Shown here one piece after another: positions 35,033 to 44,883 of a stretch of 64,000 nt of DNA. The notes under the pieces were generated by a model. That model made no database searches and was not told where the DNA came from. It saw only the letters and a list, made by a program, of their open reading frames with translations. The position numbers were made by a program, and so were the translations under genes. The DNA is taken from positions 372,001-436,000 of the forward strand of contig NZ_RQER01000004.1 in the NCBI RefSeq assembly GCF_004770615.1, read 5' to 3'. How positions within the stretch are numbered: position 1 is the first letter of the stretch; every line of letters starts with the position of its first letter. Origin of the DNA: Leptospira langatensis. GTDB lineage: Bacteria > Spirochaetota > Leptospiria > Leptospirales > Leptospiraceae.

Positions 35033-36673
35033 TTATCTAGCGATCAAACTAGGGTAATATCCTTCCGGGGTTTCATATCCCATGATATCCAGGATAGTAG
35101 CCGCCACATTTGCAAGCCCTGGATCCTTTAGATCGGAGCGTAACTTCAATTTGCCTTCCGGATCCAAAACACTAAATGGCACGGGGTTCAGAGTATGCGA
35201 AGTTTTGGGAACCGGCTTGCCTTGCTTGTCCTTCTCCACATTTCCTTTTTTGTCCAACTGATACATTTCATCCGCATTCCCATGATCCGCGCTTACAAGT
35301 AAAACTACATTACTTTTTTTGCATGCATCTGCCAACTTCTGCATGCACCCATCCAAGAATTCCATTGCTTTTACGGTTGCCTGATAGTTCCCCGTATGCC
35401 CCACCATGTCGCCATTAGGAAAATTGATCCGATAGAAATCGCTCTTGTTCTCTGCGAGGACTCTTTCCAATTCCTGAGTGATCGATTGCGCCTTCATTTC
35501 AGGAGTCTGATCGAATGGGATGACATCGGATGGGATCTCCTTGTATTCTTCCGTTTTGGCGTCGAATTTGCCAGAACGATTTCCATTCCAGAAGAAGGTT
35601 ACATGTCCGTATTTTTGGGTTTCGGAGAGAGCGTACTGAGCAACTCCTGACTTGGCCATGTATTCGCCCAAGGTTCTATCGATTGCGGGAGGACTAACCA
35701 GAAAACGCTCCGGCAACTGTAAGTCCCCATCGTACTGCATCATTCCTGCATAGCAAACCTCGGGTAATTCTCCTCGATCGAATTTGTCGAATTTCTTTTG
35801 GGTGAACGCCTGAGAGATCTCGATAGCTCTATCTCCTCTGAAATTCGTAAAGACTACCGAGTCTCCATTTCGGATCGGACCTACCGGCTTTCCATTTTCT
35901 TCGATCACGAATGAAGGAAGATACTGATCGATTATCGCAGGATCTTCGGCCCGGAATGTCTCTATCGCAGTCTTTGCGTCAGGGAATTTTCTTCCTTCTC
36001 CTTTTACGTGGATCTGCCATCCCCTTTCTACCATGGACCAATCCGCCTCGTATCTGTCCATGGTGATGGTCATTCTTCCCCCACCGGAAGCGATCTTGAT
36101 ATCTGCTCCTTTCTGCCTAAGAGAACGCAGCCACTCTTCAAATGGATTCAAATATTCTAATGCAGATTTTTCGGGTACATCCCTTCCGTCCAAGAGGATA
36201 TGCAATCTGATCTTCGGGACTTGTTCTCGGATCGCAGCTTCGATCAAGGCTTTGGTATGGTCAATATGCGCGTGCACATTCCCGTCGGAAAACAATCCGA
36301 TCAAATGCAAAGTGGAGTTTTTGCTCTTAGTATTTCCTACGATCTCCTTCCAGGCCTGTCCCTCGAATAACAGTCCTTTGGCGATAGAATTGTTGACGAG
36401 TTTTGCCCCTTGATCGAATATTCGTCCGCATCCCAGAACATTGTGGCCCACTTCCGAATTTCCCATATCTTCGTCGGAAGGCATACCCACTGCTGTTCCA
36501 TGGGCTTTCAAATGAATGGTTGGAGATTCCTTCCAGAGTTTGTTCAAGAAGGGAAGCTTTGCTCCGGCAATCGCATTGCCGAATTCGGGACCTCTTGGCG
36601 TAAAGCCAACCCCGTCTAATATCACGAATAATACTTTTTTAGGGACGAAAGGAGTTTGTTTCTTGAGTTGCAT
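35033..36673 (-). CDS. gpmI: 2,3-bisphosphoglycerate-independent phosphoglycerate mutase
   Basis: Glycolytic/gluconeogenic enzyme interconverting 3- and 2-phosphoglycerate through a phosphoserine intermediate, using two Mn2+ ions. Metal ligand Asp20 lies in FVILDGVGF; catalytic Ser73 is in [15 protein letters not shown]. Other family motifs are [61 protein letters not shown] and [13 protein letters not shown] chose ATG 36673, which has GGAGGG 11 bases upstream; the frame extends to TTG 36709. At 546 residues it is longer than the usual 510-515. It is transcribed alone, divergently from the 681-residue gene. For an organism living on fatty acids it would mainly act in gluconeogenesis (inference). 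Confidence 0.93.
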   Translation of the reverse strand: MQLKKQTPFVPKKVLFVILDGVGFTPRGPEFGNAIAGAKLPFLNKLWKESPTIHLKAHGTAVGMPSDEDMGNSEVGHNVLGCGRIFDQGAKLVNNSIAKGLLFEGQAWKEIVGNTKSKNSTLHLIGLFSDGNVHAHIDHTKALIEAAIREQVPKIRLHILLDGRDVPEKSALEYLNPFEEWLRSLRQKGADIKIASGGGRMTITMDRYEADWSMVERGWQIHVKGEGRKFPDAKTAIETFRAEDPAIIDQYLPSFVIEENGKPVGPIRNGDSVVFTNFRGDRAIEISQAFTQKKFDKFDRGELPEVCYAGMMQYDGDLQLPERFLVSPPAIDRTLGEYMAKSGVAQYALSETQKYGHVTFFWNGNRSGKFDAKTEEYKEIPSDVIPFDQTPEMKAQSITQELERVLAENKSDFYRINFPNGDMVGHTGNYQATVKAMEFLDGCMQKLADACKKSNVVLLVSADHGNADEMYQLDKKGNVEKDKQGKPVPKTSHTLNPVPFSVLDPEGKLKLRSDLKDPGLANVAATILDIMGYETPEGYYPSLIAR

Positions 36674-36915
36674 TCCATTCCAAGAAAGACCCTCCTCACT
36701 CTTAGTCAAGAGGATTCATATAGAGAGTTTGGCATACATCCTTCGGTTTAGAGGCGTTTTATCGAAAATAAGTGTAAACTTCGTTTTTTCGGTGGAAGCG
36801 ATCTTAATACGATATATGATGGTTTTACTTGTTCGAAGAATCGCTGTTCTTCGAGGCCCTTCCCTATTCGAAACGTATATGCTAATTTCCTAATATATAG
36901 TTACTTCGTATTAAA

Positions 36916-38961
36916 ATGAGCGCAAAAGGCCCCAGACCCCTAGATCCAAACACTGGAAATGTCTCCGTTCCAAGCTTCTTGAAAGTCAAGAAGCTGAACG
37001 AAGTAGTGAGTTACTATATGAACGACAAGGTAACTCACTCCTTGTACAAAGCGATCTCTGCCGCCAGCTCCTTTAAGAACGTTAAGAAACGACAATTATT
37101 CGAACCTCATCATAAGGTTCCGGAAGTTGCAGACCTAAGTCCCAAAGAGATGGACATGCATCTCAAAAGATTATTAGAGGACGGCACTGTTTCTCAATTA
37201 GCGTATCTGATCAGCCAAGACGTAGAAAGACCTCCGGAAGGACTTCCTTGTTATGCGGCTATTCCGGAAACCGAAGCCTTGGATCTAAGTCGGATCTATT
37301 TGGAATTGTTAGACCTTTCTGTTTCTTCTTTGCTAGTCTATCTGGATCGCAAACCCGAATTGAATAAGGCACTCGTTTGGGAAAATATGGAAAACGACTG
37401 GGATGGTGGAGGAGTTCGAAAAGAAGCTCCTTTCCCGCAATTATTCCTATATTTAAGGCAAGCATTCCAGAACGAACACTTTCGTATTACCCCAAATCCG
37501 GAATTCGTAAAAGATTTCTTATTCGAACTTGAAGACGATCTTCATAAGAAAGGAAGAGTGATAGACGTTCCAGGTTACGGTCTATTCGGACTAAAGAGCC
37601 CTAAAGAAGCGGTTCAGATCCTGGAATATATCGACGATTTCATCGAAACCAAGGGAAGCAAGCAGCTACGTTATGCTCTCTTTGAAGAATTCCAAAAGAT
37701 AGCGATGGAAGAGAAATTCTATTATTCCAATCCTTCTCATCCTGAGACTACCAAATTCAAGATCGCAAGGGCGGAGGCCTTCGCAACTGCACTTCCTTCG
37801 GGGAATCCGAATCCAGGAAGCCCCGGAATGCTAAGCGTAGTGCTTATCAGAAGTCTATCAGAAATCGCAGAGAAGGAATTGCAAAGGCAATCTTCCGAAA
37901 GAGATCGAAATCGTTTTCATGATATAAAAAGGAACCTTCTTTCTGAATCAGGTTCTTGGGAGAAAAAGGTCCTACTCGTACCGGATAAAGAGTTCAAGCA
38001 ATTCCCAGAAGAATTAAAAAGAATGTTAATAGATGATCTGGAGATCGGTTACTCTACCTGGGAAACCAAGACCTCTACGATCCATTCCTTCTTTCATAAG
38101 GAAGCAAATAGCGTTCGACAGATCATTCTCAGTCTTGGCGCCGCAATGGGTGTGGAAACCTGGAAAATCCTTTGCATTCGTCAATTGGTGGAATCCAACG
38201 AACCTCAGATCAAATCCGTATTTAAGGAACCTGATTTAGTACGAGCCTATGGTAAAGTATTAAGAAAAGGTTATATGGATTATTTCCCTTGGTATTACTC
38301 CATTCTGGATCTACTCGGAATCGGGAGGATCTTCCAAGATATCTTCTTCGCACAAGCAAAGGAGAAGATCCGGATACAACAAAATCAACTTAAGACAAAG
38401 AACCACGAGAATTCCCGTAAAGAAGAGCAGGCCAAGGTCCAAGAAAAGATCAAAGAAGAAGAGAGGATCCGATCCGCAGAACAGAGATCCAAGATCTCCA
38501 CTGCTATGGATGGATATTATTTTAAGATGAAAGTTCCTCCTACGGCTGCTGAGATCCAATCTTCCGTGCCGGAATTTTCGCCTGAACAATATTACGAAAT
38601 CTTGGAACGAGAGAAGTTCGTGTTCTTGACCTGGGAAAAAGGAAAGGAAAGATTCGATCAGATCCTTTGCTATCCCGGCGGAGATTCTTTCAGAAACAAG
38701 GCGAGAGAACTGCATAAGATCTTAAGCGAGAAATTAGAGTTCCTCCAGAACAAGGTCAGAACCACTGAAGAAGAAGACGCAAGATTCCGAATTACTAAAG
38801 TAGTGAAACATGTAGATGAATGGTTCGCGTCCAATAAGAGTGGCGAGAAGAGTGCTTCCCCAAATAACGGAGCCAAGAAAGGAAAACTAGAACAGGAAGA
38901 TCCTTTCGAGTCCTTCCGGGTTGAGATCAATAAACTGAGAAAGACCGGAACCGACGCTTAA
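36916..38961 (+). CDS. Hypothetical protein, 681 residues
   Basis: I do not recognise this protein. It has no signal peptide or membrane helix. The first 480 residues look like a mixed helical region (DLSPKEMDMHLKRLLEDG, KEAVQILEYIDDFIETKG). A highly charged coiled coil (about residues 480-530) rich in Lys, Glu and Gln follows, then a further helical region (VPEFSPEQYYEILEREKFV) and a Lys-rich C terminus. It stands alone between divergent gpmI and a lipoprotein gene. TAATATATAG upstream of the ATG could be a -10 region; no good ribosome-binding site is visible. It may be a lineage-specific cytoplasmic protein. Confidence 0.75.
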   Translation: MSAKGPRPLDPNTGNVSVPSFLKVKKLNEVVSYYMNDKVTHSLYKAISAASSFKNVKKRQLFEPHHKVPEVADLSPKEMDMHLKRLLEDGTVSQLAYLISQDVERPPEGLPCYAAIPETEALDLSRIYLELLDLSVSSLLVYLDRKPELNKALVWENMENDWDGGGVRKEAPFPQLFLYLRQAFQNEHFRITPNPEFVKDFLFELEDDLHKKGRVIDVPGYGLFGLKSPKEAVQILEYIDDFIETKGSKQLRYALFEEFQKIAMEEKFYYSNPSHPETTKFKIARAEAFATALPSGNPNPGSPGMLSVVLIRSLSEIAEKELQRQSSERDRNRFHDIKRNLLSESGSWEKKVLLVPDKEFKQFPEELKRMLIDDLEIGYSTWETKTSTIHSFFHKEANSVRQIILSLGAAMGVETWKILCIRQLVESNEPQIKSVFKEPDLVRAYGKVLRKGYMDYFPWYYSILDLLGIGRIFQDIFFAQAKEKIRIQQNQLKTKNHENSRKEEQAKVQEKIKEEERIRSAEQRSKISTAMDGYYFKMKVPPTAAEIQSSVPEFSPEQYYEILEREKFVFLTWEKGKERFDQILCYPGGDSFRNKARELHKILSEKLEFLQNKVRTTEEEDARFRITKVVKHVDEWFASNKSGEKSASPNNGAKKGKLEQEDPFESFRVEINKLRKTGTDA

Positions 38962-39121
38962 CTAGCCGGAATTTGATCCCAAACTTTTTAGAACGATTTC
39001 TATAAATCGAAAATCTCCGAATTTTTTTATTTCCAGAAGAACGAACGATAAAAAAAAGTGAGCAAAAGCTCATAAATGGGTTTGTTGGATGGGAAACTAT
39101 ATAGAATTCCCCGGAATTAAA

Positions 39122-40147
39122 ATGAAACAAAAACGGATCGTGCTAGTCCAGTTTTGGATGGTTACTACTTTTCTCTCGTTCGGTTGCAATAAGGCAAATC
39201 CGATCAGCTTGGATGCAAGCGGAAGCGCTGCAGGAATGTTACTCGGTGTCGAGATGCCGAATATTTTCGGTGGAAGCGACTCCATTCCGTCGGATCTTCC
39301 TTCGAATGATATCGATGTGTTCTACGATGCTCAGAATAACTATGTAAACCTGACCTTCTCCCAAAGTTTTACTGGGACGGAAAGATTCATTATTTCTATC
39401 GAGAGTTATACGACTGTGTCGACACCGGCCATTGTCTCCTATAATTACTTCGATCTCGCGGCAGGAGACACTCAACATCAGATCGGATTCGCTTTAGAAG
39501 CGGACGATGACGATTGCTTCGATAGAGCGGGAGATAAGATCCTAGCAAAGATCACCCGAGACTCTACAGGAACTTCTCATACATATTCTTTTTCTGTAAA
39601 AGACGGTGATTACTGCATGTTCGAAACCGAGCCTAAGTATGCCACCGAGTTGAACGGGATCGATAATATGGATAATCACTGCGTGAATCTCGCAAGAAGC
39701 AAAGGATTTGCAGGTTATACCAACTATAAGGCCTTTGTGGGAGTTCTTTCCAATACGAGCGCAAACAGAGATCCAGGAGAAACAGCCTCCGACGCGGCTC
39801 TCATGAAGAACAATAAGAGATACGTTCGAAAGAATTCGGATAGTGTTTGGACAGTGGTTTTCATAACGGATTCGAGTTGGCCTTCTTATTATAATTTTTA
39901 TAATCCGATCCTGGATTCTGGCAATTACTGGACTGGAATGAATTCCGGTTGGTCTATCATGAATGCAGGGCTCTGCATGAACGACGCAGGCACAGAGAGC
40001 TGGATGCCAAGTACGACTTCTAGTGCGAGCGGTGCGGTAGGGACGACTAGTTCTTCCTTTGCAGACACTGCCTATTGGACTATTAATGCTTGTACTCAAG
40101 GAGCCGGTGGAACTGCATTGCCTTATGTATGCGTTTATTCCCCGTGA
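39122..40147 (+). CDS. Lipoprotein with C-terminal DUF1554 (lectin-like) domain
   Basis: A 341-residue predicted lipoprotein. The signal peptide MKQKRIVLVQFWMVTTFLSFG ends at lipidation Cys22 (LSFGC), a relaxed Leptospira-type lipobox. A middle domain (about 55-170) resembles an Ig-like beta fold (VNLTFSQSFTGTERFIISIES). The C-terminal domain (about 185-341) has the DUF1554 pattern: HCVNLARSKGFAGYTNYKAF, NYWTGMNSGWS and a closing Cys pair (INACTQ, PYVCVY). DUF1554 proteins are surface or secreted adhesin-like proteins in Leptospira. I prefer ATG 39122 over the upstream ATG 39089 because the signal peptide begins there. It is first of a lipoprotein tandem. Confidence 0.85.
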   Translation: MKQKRIVLVQFWMVTTFLSFGCNKANPISLDASGSAAGMLLGVEMPNIFGGSDSIPSDLPSNDIDVFYDAQNNYVNLTFSQSFTGTERFIISIESYTTVSTPAIVSYNYFDLAAGDTQHQIGFALEADDDDCFDRAGDKILAKITRDSTGTSHTYSFSVKDGDYCMFETEPKYATELNGIDNMDNHCVNLARSKGFAGYTNYKAFVGVLSNTSANRDPGETASDAALMKNNKRYVRKNSDSVWTVVFITDSSWPSYYNFYNPILDSGNYWTGMNSGWSIMNAGLCMNDAGTESWMPSTTSSASGAVGTTSSSFADTAYWTINACTQGAGGTALPYVCVYSP

Positions 40148-40158
40148 TAAAGGTTAAT

Positions 40159-41286
40159 ATGAGAGTTCCAAGATCTTTCTTTAAGATTTGCATATTACTG
40201 AGTCTTAGTCAGGAAGTTTCCTTCTGTAATAAGGCGGAGACAGAAGCTTTGGATGGGAGCAAACCGAGCTTAGGCGGAGCCTTTATCCTGGATCCTACCC
40301 TTTTGCAATTTTCTCCTCGTTACACGATCAAAGCATTGGTAGACGGAGGCGGAAATCCTTTCGTAACGGAAGGGGAAGAATTAGATATAACACTTACTCT
40401 TGAAAATTTTCCGGACGATCCGAATGAACAGGCAAATTTTCAATTCTATCCCGGAAGTTCAGAGCTTTTGATCACCGGAATGGATGAGAATTCGCAATAC
40501 AGCGATTACTTCTTAGAATCCTCTCAGAAGCTTACTGTAGGTCTGAATCTAAATCTGACCCATGATGTGGATTGCTTGGACCAAGATTATTATCTGATCG
40601 CGGTCGATACGGTTTCCAACATTCCCCAAAAGATAAAGATCAATACTTTTGATAGCGATAAATGTCTTTATCTAGCGACTAACGGAGGGAAGGGCTGGAC
40701 CGGTTCATTCGCTACCCAATCGGTGACGAACGGTTACGGTGCGGTAGAAGCCGCCGATGAAATATGTAATTCTAATATTCCTACGGCTTTCTATGCCGGC
40801 GGAGGAGAACCTCCAGTTTATAAAGCGATGCTTGCGGTAAGTTATACCGGACAGTACGGAGCCACACGCAATACTTCCACAAATTGGGTCTTCTCTCCTT
40901 ATACCATTTATTATGGTAGAGATGGGAAGAAGGAGATATTCCAATTCTTCGATCTGAGTCGCGTGAACTTTGCCGGCGAAGAATTCTGGACCTATAGTTT
41001 CGGGACCTCCGGAAGGATTTGGACCGGATTTACGGACATGAATTGGTCTACAGGAACTCCTTCTCAATCGGAATGCGCGAGTGTTTATAATGAAGCGGGA
41101 TCCATTGCTTCTTGGTATGTGAATTCCAGTGCAAGCGGTTTGACCGGAAATCATGGCTTGGCAACTAATACCGATTATAGATCCATTTCGGAATATACAG
41201 TTCCTACAAGCCCTACTGCTGGGCCTCTACCCGTGATTAGTAATTGTAATAAAGACAAACGCTACTTTATTTGCGTAGAGCAATAA
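40159..41286 (+). CDS. Second lipoprotein with DUF1554-like domain
   Basis: A 375-residue paralogue of the protein encoded just upstream. The signal peptide starts at MRVPRSFFKICILLSL and the first candidate lipidation residue is Cys23 (EVSFC), a weak lipobox. The middle region again looks like a beta-sandwich (LDITLTLENFPDDPNEQ), and the C-terminal half has the same layout as its neighbour: NGYGAVEAADEICNSNIP, RIWTGFTDMNWSTGTPSQ and a closing RYFICVEQ. It starts 11 bases after the first gene's stop; an in-frame start at 40090 inside that gene is unlikely. A strong hairpin ends the pair. Localisation and binding partner are unknown. Confidence 0.82.
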   Translation: MRVPRSFFKICILLSLSQEVSFCNKAETEALDGSKPSLGGAFILDPTLLQFSPRYTIKALVDGGGNPFVTEGEELDITLTLENFPDDPNEQANFQFYPGSSELLITGMDENSQYSDYFLESSQKLTVGLNLNLTHDVDCLDQDYYLIAVDTVSNIPQKIKINTFDSDKCLYLATNGGKGWTGSFATQSVTNGYGAVEAADEICNSNIPTAFYAGGGEPPVYKAMLAVSYTGQYGATRNTSTNWVFSPYTIYYGRDGKKEIFQFFDLSRVNFAGEEFWTYSFGTSGRIWTGFTDMNWSTGTPSQSECASVYNEAGSIASWYVNSSASGLTGNHGLATNTDYRSISEYTVPTSPTAGPLPVISNCNKDKRYFICVEQ

Positions 41287-41291
41287 TTCTA

Positions 41292-41325
41292 AACCTGCAG
41301 GGATCGGCTTTTCCTGCAGGTTTTG
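41292..41325 (+). terminator. Intrinsic terminator after the DUF1554 pair
   Basis: Stem AACCTGCAGG (41292-41301) and CCTGCAGGTT (41313-41322), 11-base loop, then a short T-run. Confidence 0.85.
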
Positions 41326-41449
41326 GCACTAGGAAAGAAAAAAATGATTCCTTTTGCAAAAAATCCTCAAACCCTTCCCCTTATGCTTGTTGAATAATTT
41401 GCATACAAAATGAAATGGATCAACCGCCGCTAAACAGTGGAGGACAGAA

Positions 41450-43093
41450 ATGAAATCGCATCGTATCTTCTCTATCAACCAGTATTCCTTATTCTCTCAG
41501 GCGGCCCTCTGTACTCTTCTTAGCATTCTATCTCTCGGTTGTAATAATGCAAAGGCGATCAATATAGATTCCAGTTCTTCCGCAATTGGAGCCCTGGTAC
41601 TGGGACCGATCGCAAACGACTGGAATACAAGCAATGGAACCTCTTCCGGCCCCACCTCTACTGTTAGCGTTACTGTGAGCGGATACACAGGGCTGACTGC
41701 AAAGCCGATGAACCTGACCTTAACAGATTCTGTGACAAGTGCCACAGATACTCTTCAGATCACTGCAAACGGCACATTCGCATTTAGTACGGCACTCGAC
41801 ACCGGAAACGGATACTCTGTTTCCTTAGGAACTTATACCGGTTCCACAGGCGGCCAGACTTGTACACTTACCGGTACGACTGGCACTGCGGGAACGACTG
41901 CAAATTCTACGGTTGCTTGTGAAAGACAACTCGCAATGGCAGCAACTTGGAAAAGCGATGCGGGCACCCAGAATTTCAGATTATTAGGAATAGATCATTC
42001 TCAAAGTCCTTACAATGTAAACAGCAACGTGGCTCTCTCAGTAGGAGGATCTCCTTCTAACGTAGATCCTGAGCTTGTCTGGGGAGGAGGAAATTATCTT
42101 CTGGTATGGAAGTCTGCCGACAACACGATCAAAGGACAGTTGTATAATATAGAATTAACTGCTGTAGGTTCTACATTCCAAGTTTATTCGGCAACTGGAG
42201 TGACCATAGGCAAACTAGCGGCAGCATACAATCAAAGTAATGAATTCGCAGTCGTTTGGACCGAGCTAGGAAGCGTCAATACTAGCTTTAGATACCAGCG
42301 AATAGATGCTACGACCGGTTCCTTAAGTGGTTCCGCAACCAATATTGCAACGACCGCGATCACCTCCGCGAATTATTATAACGGCGACGTAGTATATGAC
42401 GGAAGTCAGTACATAGCGGCTATGAGAATTACGACTACCTTAGGCGTTCATTCCATCTATTGGTATAGCTTTACTCCTTCGGGGGGAAGTATCAAAGGCA
42501 ATTATTCCAGCAAAGTAGGTACTACTTCCTATTATCTAAGAATGGATTACCCTTCTATGATCGTCTCTGGAACGGATGTTTGGACCTTCCTGAGTAGGAC
42601 GAATGTAGATACTACCGGAAGTGTTGTGGACGCAAGCGTTGTAAAAATTAAGAATTATGCAAGTTCTTCGGCAAGTCCTATAGCTACCGACACGAATCCG
42701 TATGGTTGCGGTCCTGCGGACGGAGATCAGTATTATATTCCGAGCGCCGGGATCTATGGGACAAATATACTCGTGGGTTATGATGTATTCTGCGGAGATG
42801 TAGGTGGAACTTACAATGATGTCCATGATGTTCCCGTAAATGCAACTACTGGAGCTGCTGGAGGTGTGACTACTTATTCGGATGGTGAGATCGGTTCCGA
42901 AACCACATACGGTTCTTCTACCACTTGTAGATCCAATACCTGCTTCATGAGCGCCGGCGACGAGTACAATGACGTATTTTACTTATTCGATCCGTTCTTT
43001 ACAACCTCTCCGTATTTAGGGGACGTCGGAGGAACAAGCGTATTGTATGTTCCTTCCGGCGGAGTTCAATTTCCAAAAACTGTAATCGAATAA
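41450..43093 (+). CDS. Large lipoprotein, predicted beta-rich
   Basis: A 547-residue predicted lipoprotein with a long signal peptide ending in Cys31 (LSILSLGC). After the Cys it shares the pattern CNxAxxIxxDxSxSAxG with the lipoprotein at 39122-40147. Residues about 65-165 form a Thr/Ser-rich domain resembling Ig-like carboxypeptidase-regulatory modules (VTVSGYTGLTAKPMNLTL). The rest (about 170-547) is rich in Trp, Tyr and Gly with repeating blade-like units (ELVWGGGNYLLVWKS, NEFAVVWTELGS, VYDGSQYIAAMRI), compatible with a beta-propeller. It has a GGAGGA ribosome-binding site, its own terminator and probably its own promoter. Function unknown; exposure at the surface is inferred. Confidence 0.83.
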   Translation: MKSHRIFSINQYSLFSQAALCTLLSILSLGCNNAKAINIDSSSSAIGALVLGPIANDWNTSNGTSSGPTSTVSVTVSGYTGLTAKPMNLTLTDSVTSATDTLQITANGTFAFSTALDTGNGYSVSLGTYTGSTGGQTCTLTGTTGTAGTTANSTVACERQLAMAATWKSDAGTQNFRLLGIDHSQSPYNVNSNVALSVGGSPSNVDPELVWGGGNYLLVWKSADNTIKGQLYNIELTAVGSTFQVYSATGVTIGKLAAAYNQSNEFAVVWTELGSVNTSFRYQRIDATTGSLSGSATNIATTAITSANYYNGDVVYDGSQYIAAMRITTTLGVHSIYWYSFTPSGGSIKGNYSSKVGTTSYYLRMDYPSMIVSGTDVWTFLSRTNVDTTGSVVDASVVKIKNYASSSASPIATDTNPYGCGPADGDQYYIPSAGIYGTNILVGYDVFCGDVGGTYNDVHDVPVNATTGAAGGVTTYSDGEIGSETTYGSSTTCRSNTCFMSAGDEYNDVFYLFDPFFTTSPYLGDVGGTSVLYVPSGGVQFPKTVIE

Positions 43094-43100
43094 ACAAAAA

Positions 43101-43125
43101 AGGCCGCTGTCCAGCGGCCTTTTTC
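43101..43125 (+). terminator. Strong intrinsic terminator
   Basis: Stem AGGCCGCTG (43101-43109) and CAGCGGCCT (43112-43120) with a 2-base central gap, followed by TTTTC and preceded by an A-run, so it could act in both directions. Confidence 0.9.
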
Positions 43126-43208
43126 TTTGCATCCGAAGCTTATTTCTGATCTATCTCTGAGAATATTAGGGTCCTATTCGAAAAAAGATCCGATCTCCGA
43201 ACAGGCTT

Positions 43209-44024
43209 TTAGAAACGAAAATCGTATTTCACTTCTCCGTTCCAACCCATTCCATTTCCTCCGAAATTCATAGGTCTGTAAGAAGGAGCAAAACTGAATT
43301 TAAAACCTGAGCTTGGTCCTTCGCCTAAGGCAGCTTCCCTCTCTGCTTTTACCCCTAAATAATAGGAATAGAACAATTGCAAACCGTAGACGAGACCTAC
43401 GATGTACTGGTAATCATTCCCTTCCGCTGCGAGATGCTGGTAGTGGTTGAACGCACCCTTATTCACTAAAAAGGCACCGATCAATCTTTCCCCGGTATTT
43501 GCGGGAAGTTGTAAGACCGGGTCGTTGAGGGCAAATATGAAATAATTTGTTGCCCCGCTCTTATATGCAGCATGGGCCGCATTGAACTCCTGCTGGGTCT
43601 GCAGCGCCTTGTATACCGCTCCGGCAAAGAGAACAAATGTCCCAGCCGCAAGATATTTCCTATCGGCCTTCCAGATCCCCCAGCCAGGGACCACAGCAGA
43701 ACGAAGAGAATAGGCCCAGCGAGGTTTATTGTACCAGCGGGGTCCTGTAGGAGTCTCCGGTTCCGGCTCCTTCTTCACTTCCTCTTTCGGTTTGACTGGT
43801 TCTTTTTTAGGTTCCAGCTTAGGAGTATCTTTCAAATTCAATTCTACGATATCTGTCTTCGGTATGGTTAAAACCTTGCCATCCACCTCTAGATGAACTT
43901 CTGTACGAGTTTGGTTTACGACTTTCCCTTGTAATACTTTTCCGTTTTTCAGGGTTAGGCTAGATCCAAAGAGGTTAGGTGTGAAACAAACAAGGCAGAT
44001 GATAAAAAGCCAACGATAGGCCAT
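43209..44024 (-). CDS. Exported membrane-associated hypothetical protein (DUF5683-like)
   Basis: A 271-residue protein with signal peptide (MAYRWLFIICLVCFTPNLFG). A small beta domain follows (about 21-70, LTLKNGKVLQGKVVNQTRT), resembling the short modules found at the end of Leptospira FecR proteins; the gene at 44884 ends with a similar ELRGVVVSQKKGKLIVQT. Next comes a Pro/Lys/Glu-rich linker (about 72-92), then a region with RSAVVPGWGIWKADRKYLA and two or three hydrophobic segments, and a beta-strand tail ending in FRF, typical of outer-membrane proteins. I chose ATG 44024 because the signal peptide starts there. It is divergent from the sigma factor gene with only 43 bases between starts. 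Function unknown. Confidence 0.72.
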   Translation of the reverse strand: MAYRWLFIICLVCFTPNLFGSSLTLKNGKVLQGKVVNQTRTEVHLEVDGKVLTIPKTDIVELNLKDTPKLEPKKEPVKPKEEVKKEPEPETPTGPRWYNKPRWAYSLRSAVVPGWGIWKADRKYLAAGTFVLFAGAVYKALQTQQEFNAAHAAYKSGATNYFIFALNDPVLQLPANTGERLIGAFLVNKGAFNHYQHLAAEGNDYQYIVGLVYGLQLFYSYYLGVKAEREAALGEGPSSGFKFSFAPSYRPMNFGGNGMGWNGEVKYDFRF

Positions 44025-44067
44025 ATTTTCCGTAATTCCCTTCAGCATTTGATAAGGAAGACAAGCG

Positions 44068-44718
44068 ATGTCTCGGTTTACCCTCCCGAAATGGTTGGGT
44101 TTATTCAAGAAAAATCCGAATTTACTTGAAAAAAGACTGAAAGAAAAAAATTTCTATCCTACCGTGTCCGAAGCCTTGTTTTTCGAAAAACTATACAATA
44201 AAAATAAGGATCACTTGTTTTCATTCATTAGGCGCTCGATCCAAGACGAATCGACTGCCTTGGATTTACTCCAAGATACCTTTCTTAACTTCTTTAAACA
44301 TTACACGAACAAAGAACTCCCGGACGAGCAAGTTTCGAGAATGATCTTATTCAGGATCGCCCGGAACCTAATGATCAATCACGGAAAATCCTACTACCAA
44401 AAGAATGTGGCCCTGGTTGGAGAAGAGACTTCTTCTCTTTTCGGTTCCAAAGCCCAGGGTCCTGAAAGCCAAGTGATCGAAGAAATGGAGGCCCAGAATC
44501 TGGGCAAGATCCTAAGCGAATTATTAGCAACTCTTCCTGAGGAACAGAAGACCGCGATCGAGCTGCGTTATTCGCAATCCTGCAAATTGGAGGAGATCGC
44601 ACAGGTCTTAGATCTGTCCGTTTCGGGGGTTTCTAGACTCTTAGAAAGAGCCGAGAAACATCTATTACAAGAAGGCAAAAAGAGAGGGTTCCATCCTTCT
44701 TCTTTTTTAAAACATTAG
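44068..44718 (+). CDS. ECF-type RNA polymerase sigma factor
   Basis: A 216-residue extracytoplasmic-function sigma factor. Region 2 is seen in LFSFIRRSIQDESTALDLLQDTFLNFFKHY followed by RMILFRIARNLMINHGK, and region 4 in LPEEQKTAIELRYSQS, LEEIAQVLDLSVSGVSRLLERAEKHL. AGGAAG lies 8 bases before ATG 44068. The next gene on the same strand encodes a FecR-domain membrane protein, a common partner that can act as anti-sigma factor or sensor. The promoter region is shared with the divergent gene starting at 44024, a plausible target. Confidence 0.88.
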   Translation: MSRFTLPKWLGLFKKNPNLLEKRLKEKNFYPTVSEALFFEKLYNKNKDHLFSFIRRSIQDESTALDLLQDTFLNFFKHYTNKELPDEQVSRMILFRIARNLMINHGKSYYQKNVALVGEETSSLFGSKAQGPESQVIEEMEAQNLGKILSELLATLPEEQKTAIELRYSQSCKLEEIAQVLDLSVSGVSRLLERAEKHLLQEGKKRGFHPSSFLKH

Positions 44719-44883
44719 GAATTTATCTTTATTTATGTTTATCGAACGCGCGATCCATTTCGTCAAAAAAGCCATACTCATTGAAAAAAATGAGCAAGTT
44801 CGTTTTTATCTGCTTGTTGATCCTGATGAACGGGTAAGACACAAGGTGCAAACCCAGGACTAAAGGAAAGAGGAATCGAAAGA

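Noticed and set aside
39542..40099. 185-codon frame antisense to the first DUF1554 lipoprotein
   Set aside because: Arg/Ile/His-rich translation typical of an antisense shadow; the + strand gene has a signal peptide and domain.
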